Positions 1 to 5,358 of a stretch of 9,197 nt of DNA are shown piece by piece (the stretch's first letter is position 1; every line of letters begins with the position of its first letter). The notes under the pieces were generated by a model. That model saw only the letters and a program-made list of their open reading frames with translations. It searched no databases and was not told where the DNA came from. The stretch comes from Cytophagales bacterium (GTDB taxonomy: Bacteria; Bacteroidota; Bacteroidia; Cytophagales; Cyclobacteriaceae). The stretch covers positions 1 through 9,197 of the forward strand of contig JAHEMU010000086.1 in assembly GCA_024643485.1 (NCBI GenBank), in the 5' to 3' direction. A program made the position numbers and the translations under genes.

Positions 1-1713
1 GGTGTCTATCAGAAATGGCGATAAATTTAAAAAGGAAGATGTTTCTTTAATTGATTTCATTAACAAAACTGATTGGCTATCAGAAAATGCGGCATTCTCT
101 TCATCCCACACTTTAAATTCCGCATCAGTACTATTTAAAAGGTTAAAATAGTGCTTGAAAATAGGTGATTTAAATTTGAGTTTATTGACATTTATTTGCC
201 CGACATTTACCAACCTATAATTGATTAGAAATACTGATTTTTTAAGAAAGAACACCATCGTTTCTTCCAGAACGGCGCAATTTTCTTTTATATCTTCATT
301 TTTCAATAAATCAGGTTGAACGATCAGTGATTGCATATATTGCCAATCCTTAAGCTCTCTAAAATAAGCTTCATCGAGGTTTTTGTATAATTCAGGAATG
401 AAAAGTTGATCGCTAACTGAGCTTAATTGATTACATATTTTCTCGAATATCCAAATGATATTGGGAATGGTCAAATGGTCCAATCTTTCTTTGAGTTCTG
501 TAGTTGGAAGCGTTAAATACTGAGGAGACATACGCTCTAATAAATGATCAAATTCACTCAAAAGAATTATCATATTTATCATTTGAATCCTAAGAATTGC
601 TTTGTTCAATTGAGTTAATCTTTGTAAGCTAGAATTCCGTAATGATGCGCTCAATAAGCGTCTTATTTCAATTCCAATCGGCCAAGGATAATTCCGAATT
701 AATTGATATGCTAGCATTCTCATATCAATACCGGTGTCAATCTCGTCGTCTGAAATTAAATATTTTTCCAAAACAGGCTTAATTTTCACCATTTCCTCGA
801 AAACCTCTTCAATTAATGCTTGAGAAGAAATGGGGTGAATAGCTTCAAACTTTGAAATGTGCTGGATCTCATTATTTTCATCTGGCTCTTCGCTTCTTTG
901 TTCAAATTCAACAGTCTTTTGATTTCTGCGTTTTACTTCACCTGGAGGAAAACCGTAATGTTCATGAAAACATTTCACAAAATATGCAGGACTTCCAAAC
1001 CCAACCCTATACGCAATTTCACTAACGGTAGCTACCTCTTTTTGTAAAAGATCCAACCCTTTTTCTAATCTAATTAATCGTATATATTGAGAGATTGATT
1101 GATTTTTTATCCGGATAAGTTTACGATGTAAATTCGAACGACTAATTGCCATTGCATCAGCTAACTCTTCAACACTAAAATGTTCATTATTGATATTTTG
1201 TTCTATGATATTATCCAGTTTTTTTAAAAGCTCATCATCCATCGACAATTCTGAAGATGAATACTTTATTTCGTTTTCAATAGGCAATAATCCACTGGTA
1301 TTCTCAGGAATCATTTCATTTAAAATACTCTGTTCAACGAAAATCTGATTCCTATGGGCTCTATAACGTTCAACAAAAGGTGCGTCTTTCAAGAGAGAAT
1401 TCACGTCCTGGTTAAAAGCATTTTTATCGACTTTAAATAACTTATAGTTCACATCAAAATAGTGTTCTACACCAACGATTTTCTGGGCTTCTCTGGCTGA
1501 ATCTATTGCATAATCGTAATTGGAAAATAAACTGCAAATTTGGTCATTTACAATCTCTGACTTCGAACAGCCGTATTTTTCATTTAAAAGCTTTATCATA
1601 GAAGCATTCCTACTTCTAAAATTTTCAGCAGAACTCTTTGACTTTTGAATTAGATGCTCCTGAACAAATATATCGGATATTAGAACAAACATATACTCAG
1701 TTGATTCATTCAT
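1..1713 (-). CDS. AraC-family regulator with cyclase-like N-terminus and long C-terminal extension (partial, 3' end outside window)
   Basis: The minus strand is open for 571 codons from ATG at 1713 to the window edge, so the C-terminus is missing. Residues about 160-262 form an AraC/XylS DNA-binding domain: first helix-turn-helix around VEELADAMAISRSNLHRKL, and the second ends in the family signature EIAYRVGFGSPAYFVKCF (232-249). Residues 7-135 are not an AraC cupin. By eye they resemble a class III nucleotidyl cyclase: VLISDI (10-15) for the xxFxDI motif, ND (56-57) where GD is usual, and VNSLLK (104-109) for VNxAxR, with Lys replacing the transition-state Arg. Residues 264-571 are helix-rich and unrecognised. 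No membrane segment is evident, so it is probably a cytosolic one-component regulator. It is divergent from a lipoprotein hydrolase gene and faces an array of 21-bp direct repeats, its likely operator. The AraC call is firm; the cyclase-like call is inference. Confidence 0.9.
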   Translation of the reverse strand, partial: MNESTEYMFVLISDIFVQEHLIQKSKSSAENFRSRNASMIKLLNEKYGCSKSEIVNDQICSLFSNYDYAIDSAREAQKIVGVEHYFDVNYKLFKVDKNAFNQDVNSLLKDAPFVERYRAHRNQIFVEQSILNEMIPENTSGLLPIENEIKYSSSELSMDDELLKKLDNIIEQNINNEHFSVEELADAMAISRSNLHRKLIRIKNQSISQYIRLIRLEKGLDLLQKEVATVSEIAYRVGFGSPAYFVKCFHEHYGFPPGEVKRRNQKTVEFEQRSEEPDENNEIQHISKFEAIHPISSQALIEEVFEEMVKIKPVLEKYLISDDEIDTGIDMRMLAYQLIRNYPWPIGIEIRRLLSASLRNSSLQRLTQLNKAILRIQMINMIILLSEFDHLLERMSPQYLTLPTTELKERLDHLTIPNIIWIFEKICNQLSSVSDQLFIPELYKNLDEAYFRELKDWQYMQSLIVQPDLLKNEDIKENCAVLEETMVFFLKKSVFLINYRLVNVGQINVNKLKFKSPIFKHYFNLLNSTDAEFKVWDEENAAFSDSQSVLLMKSIKETSSFLNLSPFLIDT

Positions 1714-1752
1714 TTCAGTGCATTTTAATTATAAAATATAGAAATAAATAAT

Positions 1753-1760
1753 CAAATATA
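1753..1760 (-). promoter_or_regulatory. Predicted -7 element for the AraC-type regulator
   Basis: On the minus strand this reads TATATTTG, an exact match to the Bacteroidota -7 consensus TAnnTTTG. Transcription would start near 1746, giving a leader of about 33 nt before the ATG at 1713. The -33 region falls inside the first 21-bp repeat unit (1766-1786), so a regulator bound there would be expected to affect its own promoter. No convincing -33 TTTG is visible at ideal spacing. Confidence 0.45.
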
Positions 1761-1765
1761 CCATT

Positions 1766-1870
1766 TGCAACATAGTTTATAAACTCTGCAACATACATTA
1801 TATTAAGCCGAAAACTACCATTTTCAAGTGCAACAAACTTGATATTAAGTGCAACATAATTCATAAGTAG
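1766..1870. repeat. Five tandem imperfect 21-bp direct repeats (TGCAACA core), putative operator array
   Basis: TGCAACA occurs at 1766, 1787, 1829 and 1850. The steps are 21, 42 and 21 bp, so the sites fill slots 1, 2, 4 and 5 of a perfect 21-bp ladder. Slot 3 (1808) is degenerate in its core (CCGAAAA), but it ends in TCAAG much as units 2 and 4 end in ATATTAAG. Spacing of 21 bp is two DNA turns and is the half-site spacing known for AraC at araI1/araI2; LytTR-type activators also use repeats at about this spacing. The array lies between the divergent regulator and lipoprotein genes and between their predicted -7 elements. The repeats are seen directly; their operator role is inferred. Confidence 0.85.
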
Positions 1871-1887
1871 TATGAGGTTATAATTCC

Positions 1888-1895
1888 CAATTTTG
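1888..1895 (+). promoter_or_regulatory. Possible -7 element for the lipoprotein hydrolase gene
   Basis: CAATTTTG matches TAnnTTTG at all fixed positions but the first. Transcription would start near 1902, about 20 nt before the ATG at 1922. The corresponding -33 region would lie around the end of the last 21-bp repeat unit (1850-1870) and lacks a clear TTTG, which fits a promoter that depends on an activator bound to the repeats. It is weak as a sequence match alone. Confidence 0.3.
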
Positions 1896-1921
1896 AATCG
1901 TTGAACCAAAAATAAAAAGTT

Positions 1922-2947
1922 ATGAAAACGATTAATTATTACCACAAATCAAAATTAGTTATCATTGGATTTCTTCTTCTACTAATGCAACCGTCGTGTA
2001 AGGATCCGGATCCAACACCCGACACTCCTACAGAGAAACAGCGTTATAAGGATTATATATTTTCAAATGTTGAAAAAACTCCGAATGTTATTTATGGAAA
2101 TCAGGGTGTATCTACCTCATTGGATATCTTCACCCCAGTCGGAGATTCCGAACAAAATAGACCTCTTGTTTTACTCTCTCCAGGAGGAGTATTTTCAAAA
2201 TATACAAGATCTGAAAGTCTAGAAGGAATGGCCACTAATTTAGCTAAAAGAGGATATGTTGCAGCAGTAGTGAAATATTCCCTTATGGATAACAACTCAG
2301 GCATCAATTACACGACCTTAAACAATGTATTGGATTTGCTTTTTAATGCAGCCGAGGAACAAAAAGCGGCAGTTCGCTTTTTTAATAAAGAAGCTGAAAC
2401 CTATGGAATTGATACTGAAAATATTTTTGTTGGCGGATGGTCGACAGGCTCACAAATTGCATTTTTAAATGCTTATATGAACGATGAATCTGATTTGGAT
2501 GAAATATCAGATCCAACCATAAAAACCTATATTAATGAGCGTTATGTGGCAAATGGAAATTCCTTTGAAGGTAACTTCGGAAATGAAGGCTACTCAAGCA
2601 AAATAAGAGGCGTTTTGGCCATATTTATTTATGTGTTTGAAGAAAATATTATCAATTCTACTGACCCCGGACTTATGATTATCAGCCATCGAGATGAGCA
2701 ACTTACTACGGGTGAATTAACTGCAGACGGATTTACTTACCCCCTTTCAGACCATAACGTTGTAATGTCAGGCTCAAATCAAATTTACTCATTTGCACAG
2801 CAAGTATTGTCAAACACCCAAATTACAAGAATAATAAAAACAAATGATGTCGGAGGAGGCACAAACAATAACGTCTCAACATTAAGTTCCGACCACTATA
2901 ATCAAATTGCGGACTACTTTTATTCACAATTAGTGACTAGTAATTAA
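1922..2947 (+). CDS. Lipoprotein of the alpha/beta hydrolase (esterase/lipase-like) superfamily
   Basis: The 341-residue product starts with a basic n-region, a hydrophobic stretch (residues 12-22) and Cys26, read as the lipidated cysteine after MQPS. The residue at -3 is Gln, not the usual Leu, so the lipobox is atypical. KDPDP follows the cysteine; charged/acidic residues there are known in Bacteroidota to direct lipoproteins to the cell surface. The rest looks like an alpha/beta hydrolase: LSPGGVF (85-91) resembles the oxyanion HGG-type loop, GWSTG (172-176) is the nucleophile elbow with Ser174, Asp258 in SHRDEQ is a candidate acid, and His335 in SDHYNQ is a candidate base. The substrate is unknown; a carboxylester is the natural guess. 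The gene is divergent from the AraC-type regulator, preceded by the repeat array, and followed by a strong hairpin, so it is probably monocistronic. Confidence 0.85.
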   Translation: MKTINYYHKSKLVIIGFLLLLMQPSCKDPDPTPDTPTEKQRYKDYIFSNVEKTPNVIYGNQGVSTSLDIFTPVGDSEQNRPLVLLSPGGVFSKYTRSESLEGMATNLAKRGYVAAVVKYSLMDNNSGINYTTLNNVLDLLFNAAEEQKAAVRFFNKEAETYGIDTENIFVGGWSTGSQIAFLNAYMNDESDLDEISDPTIKTYINERYVANGNSFEGNFGNEGYSSKIRGVLAIFIYVFEENIINSTDPGLMIISHRDEQLTTGELTADGFTYPLSDHNVVMSGSNQIYSFAQQVLSNTQITRIIKTNDVGGGTNNNVSTLSSDHYNQIADYFYSQLVTSN

Positions 2948-2975
2948 ACAAAATTATAGTTGTAATTAGTTATTT

Positions 2976-3006
2976 ACCGGAATGAAGAAATTCATTCCGG
3001 TTTTTT
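2976..3006 (+). terminator. Rho-independent terminator of the lipoprotein hydrolase gene
   Basis: A perfect 11-bp stem (ACCGGAATGAA at 2976-2986 with TTCATTCCGGT at 2991-3001) encloses a GAAA tetraloop and runs into six T residues (3001-3006) on the plus strand. It starts 28 bp after the hydrolase stop codon. The convergent symporter stop codon (3008-3010) lies just beyond it. Minus-strand transcripts would also form the hairpin, but there is no T-run behind it in that direction. Confidence 0.9.
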
Positions 3007-3007
3007 A

Positions 3008-4753
3008 TTACTCTTCAAACGCACTATATTTTTGTTTTTTTGAAGATAGACCAGGGTACCTAATCGACTCTGTCATTTCCTGAACTTCAAGCGGAGGAGG
3101 TGGAAAAAACCTACTAACTATAATTGCTATAATGAAATTAAGAATCATTCCAACCGTGCCTATTCCCTCAGGACTTATCCCCCACCAAAGGCCTTCTGTT
3201 GTACCATAACCGCCTAATTGTGGTTTAAAGTACCAAATGTAAATTGAAGTGAAAAATATTCCCGTTACCATTCCGGCAATTGCACCTTCTTTGTTCATTC
3301 GTTTATAAAAAATTCCAAGAACAATAGCAGGAAAAAATGAGCTAGCGGCAAGTCCAAATGCTAAAGCGACTACTTCAGCAACGAAACCCGGTGGATTTAC
3401 ACCTGCCCAGCCTGCAATGATTACTGCAAAAGCAATGGCAATTCTAGCAGCTCTCAATTCACCCTTTTCGGAGATACCAGGCATTAAATTCTTTTTTAAT
3501 AAGTCATGAGAAATGGAAGTGGAAATTACCAATAACAAGCCTGCGGCAGTCGACAATGCCGCCGCTAATCCACCCGCAACTACTAGAGCTATTACCCAAT
3601 TTGGTAGATTGGCTATTTCAGGATTAGCTAAAACCATGATATCACGGTCTACCACTAATTCATTCCCCTTCCATCCTTTCTCTGAAGCAACTCCATTAAC
3701 AAACTCCTCATTTTTATCATTGTAATACTGAACCTTACCATCGCTATTCAAGTCATCATAAGTCAGCATTCCTGTTTTTTCCCAATTTGAAAACCAATTG
3801 GGAAGATTATCATATTCCTTATCATTTACAGTTTCAATTAAGTTAGTTCTCGCAAAAGCTGCAATTGCTGGAGCTGTGGTATACAAAATTGCGATAAAAA
3901 TCAATGCATAACCTGCTGAAATTCTTGCGTCCTTAACTTTTGGAACTGTGAAAAATCTCACTATCACATGGGGTAGCCCTGCAGTGCCAAGCATTAACGA
4001 AGCGGTAATAAAAAACACGTCCAATTTGGGTTTAACCCCAGAGGTATAAGCCGAAAAGCCCAAATCTTGATTTAGCAAATTTAATTTATCCAATAGAGGT
4101 GTTCCATCTTGTAAAGTCCCTCCAAAGCCTAATTGCGGAATTGGGTTGCCTACTAACATCAATCCAATAAAAATGGCAGGAACCAAATAGGCGAAGATTA
4201 ACACACAGTATTGCACAACCTGTGTATAAGTTATCCCCTTCATCCCCCCTAATACTGCATAAATAAAAACTATCCCAACCCCAATAAGTACTCCAATTTC
4301 TAGTGGCACTTCCAAAAATCGGCTAAAAGCAATGCCAACCCCCTTCATTTGTCCTACCACATAGGTAAAAGAAACAAATAAGGCACAAATAATGGCTACC
4401 ACTCTAGCAGTTTGGCTATAATATCGTTCGCCTATAAAATCTGGAACAGTGAACTTGCCAAATTTTCGTAAGTAAGGCGCTAAAAGTAATGCTAATAAAA
4501 CGTATCCACCCGTCCAGCCCATCAAATATTGGGCCCCATCAAAACCCATAAAGGAAACCATACCTGCCATCGAAATAAAAGAAGCCGCCGACATCCAATC
4601 CGCTGCAGTCGCCATCCCATTCGCAATCGGATGCACACCTCCACCTGCAACATAAAAATCACGGGTTGAACCTGCCTTCGACCAAATCGCTACACCGATG
4701 TATAAAGCAAATGTTAATCCGACAATTAGAAAAGTCCACGCTTGTAAATCCAT
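3008..4753 (-). CDS. Sodium:solute symporter, large subunit (VC_2705-like SSS family)
   Basis: This 581-residue polytopic membrane protein belongs to the solute:sodium symporter family, close to the acetate permease ActP branch. Visible hallmarks are the AADWMSAASF region (50-59), the GGMKGITYTQVVQ signature (169-181), and the helix with ALSTAAGLLLVISTSISHDL (399-418), where Ser401/Thr402 fall at the expected sodium-site position. About 13 transmembrane helices can be traced. A soluble loop of about 80 residues (303-382) separates two helices and holds DLNSDGKVQYY, an EF-hand or dockerin-like calcium loop (Asp334, Asn336, Asp338, Gly339). The C-terminal tail after PPPP (551-554) is cytosolic-looking. 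The partner is the DUF4212 small subunit upstream, joined by a one-base TAATG overlap. The substrate is probably a small organic acid such as acetate; the sequence does not settle it. Confidence 0.93.
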   Translation of the reverse strand: MDLQAWTFLIVGLTFALYIGVAIWSKAGSTRDFYVAGGGVHPIANGMATAADWMSAASFISMAGMVSFMGFDGAQYLMGWTGGYVLLALLLAPYLRKFGKFTVPDFIGERYYSQTARVVAIICALFVSFTYVVGQMKGVGIAFSRFLEVPLEIGVLIGVGIVFIYAVLGGMKGITYTQVVQYCVLIFAYLVPAIFIGLMLVGNPIPQLGFGGTLQDGTPLLDKLNLLNQDLGFSAYTSGVKPKLDVFFITASLMLGTAGLPHVIVRFFTVPKVKDARISAGYALIFIAILYTTAPAIAAFARTNLIETVNDKEYDNLPNWFSNWEKTGMLTYDDLNSDGKVQYYNDKNEEFVNGVASEKGWKGNELVVDRDIMVLANPEIANLPNWVIALVVAGGLAAALSTAAGLLLVISTSISHDLLKKNLMPGISEKGELRAARIAIAFAVIIAGWAGVNPPGFVAEVVALAFGLAASSFFPAIVLGIFYKRMNKEGAIAGMVTGIFFTSIYIWYFKPQLGGYGTTEGLWWGISPEGIGTVGMILNFIIAIIVSRFFPPPPLEVQEMTESIRYPGLSSKKQKYSAFEE

Positions 4754-4995
4754 TATTTCTCTTCCACCCCATGCTCCTTATCGAGCTTGTTCATTAAATA
4801 AACATAAACAAATATAATGAGTACGAAAGCGTAAATTGACCCTTGTTGCGCGATCCAAAATCCTAACGGGAAATTTCCAATGCGATAAGCATTTAAATCT
4901 TCGGCCCAAACAATTCCCATCATGAACGAAACTACAAACCAAATAAACAGTAGGCCGAAAAGGTATTGTAAGTTTTTATGCCAATATTTCTTCAT
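4753..4995 (-). CDS. DUF4212 small subunit of the sodium:solute symporter
   Basis: The 80-residue protein has two membrane helices (about 11-31 and 52-69), a basic N-terminus (MKKYWHKNLQ) and a charged C-terminus. The stretch NFPLGFWIAQQGSIYAF (41-57) is typical of DUF4212 proteins, which are encoded just upstream of VC_2705-type symporters and are regarded as a small transporter subunit. The stop codon TAA shares its last A with the ATG of the large subunit, which implies translational coupling and balanced synthesis. The start is set by AAAAAG directly before the ATG and by the family's usual N-terminus. Its exact role (assembly, stability or gating) is not visible in the sequence. Confidence 0.92.
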   Translation of the reverse strand: MKKYWHKNLQYLFGLLFIWFVVSFMMGIVWAEDLNAYRIGNFPLGFWIAQQGSIYAFVLIIFVYVYLMNKLDKEHGVEEK

Positions 4996-5014
4996 CTTTT
5001 TATAATAATAAATT

Positions 5015-5043
5015 GAAATACGTTGTCACTTTAAATTTCAAAA
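5015..5043 (-). promoter_or_regulatory. Weak candidate promoter of the symporter operon
   Basis: On the minus strand TTTTG (5043-5039) is followed after 18 bp by TATTTC (5020-5015), a loose fit to the Bacteroidota -33 TTTG / -7 TAnnTTTG pattern. Transcription would begin near 5008, about a dozen bases before the small-subunit ATG at 4995. The -7 match is partial, so this is only a suggestion. Confidence 0.2.
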
Positions 5044-5108
5044 TACAATAAAAATTGAGAGAATCATACCATTCGATGCCCCCTACTTAAATAAGCATTT
5101 AATTTCAA

Positions 5109-5242
5109 TCAATTATTTGGAAGGATTCGATAATTTTTGTTGGGACGTGCATCTTCCCCTCCCCAGTGTAAGATACGACCTACACGCATTGCATACATAG
5201 TATTAAACGTTTCTAAACGCTTAATTTTAGCACAATAGCCAT
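5109..5242 (-). pseudogene. Possible frameshifted remnant of a small membrane protein gene
   Basis: This lies in the 363-bp gap between the symporter operon and gyrB. On the minus strand, ATG at 5242 reads MAIVLKLSV and stops, while the overlapping frame reads on through KRLETFNTMYAMRVGR and ends ILPNN at a TGA (5111-5109). Adding one A to the AAAA run near the start (about 5225-5228) would join the two into a 44-codon frame. Upstream of the ATG the first frame stays open to about 5302 and encodes a hydrophobic stretch (FCLIAFIFVVVP), as in a membrane helix, but without an ATG. The 29-codon ORF from ATG at 5198 is intact by itself. I do not recognise the family. The gyrB terminator lies directly upstream. 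It could be a decayed gene, an intact tiny ORF, or chance. Apart from this and the two predicted control elements, I see nothing in 4996-5302. Confidence 0.3.
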
Positions 5243-5302
5243 GTTAATTGGTACCACGACAAAAATGAATGCTATTAAACAAAAACGTAGAAAATAGTGG
5301 GT

Positions 5303-5334
5303 AAAAAAAAACCGGAAGCAATTACTTCCGGTTT
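5303..5334 (-). terminator. Rho-independent terminator of gyrB
   Basis: AAACCGGAAG (5309-5318) pairs with CTTCCGGTTT (5325-5334) to give a 10-bp stem with a 6-nt loop. Read on the minus strand it is followed by a run of nine T residues (complement of 5303-5311). It starts 24 bp after the gyrB stop codon. Confidence 0.92.
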
Positions 5335-5358
5335 ATAATAATTCTATTTCTAATATTA

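Noticed and set aside
1715..1945. A 76-codon minus-strand ORF across the repeat array, with heptad-like YVA repeats in its translation
   Set aside because: The repeating peptide is a by-product of a 21-bp DNA repeat being a multiple of three and free of stops. The ORF overlaps the promoters of both neighbours and has no family resemblance.
4640..4660. Another TGCAACATA inside the symporter large-subunit gene, and a TATGTTGCA in the hydrolase gene
   Set aside because: Each is a single copy within a conserved coding stretch (both encode Tyr-Val-Ala), without a partner 21 bp away, so they are unlikely to be operators.
5204..5223. Two adjacent 10-bp copies of TAAACGYTT, as a possible operator
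   Set aside because: Only two imperfect copies, lying inside the candidate gene remnant and far from any predicted promoter.
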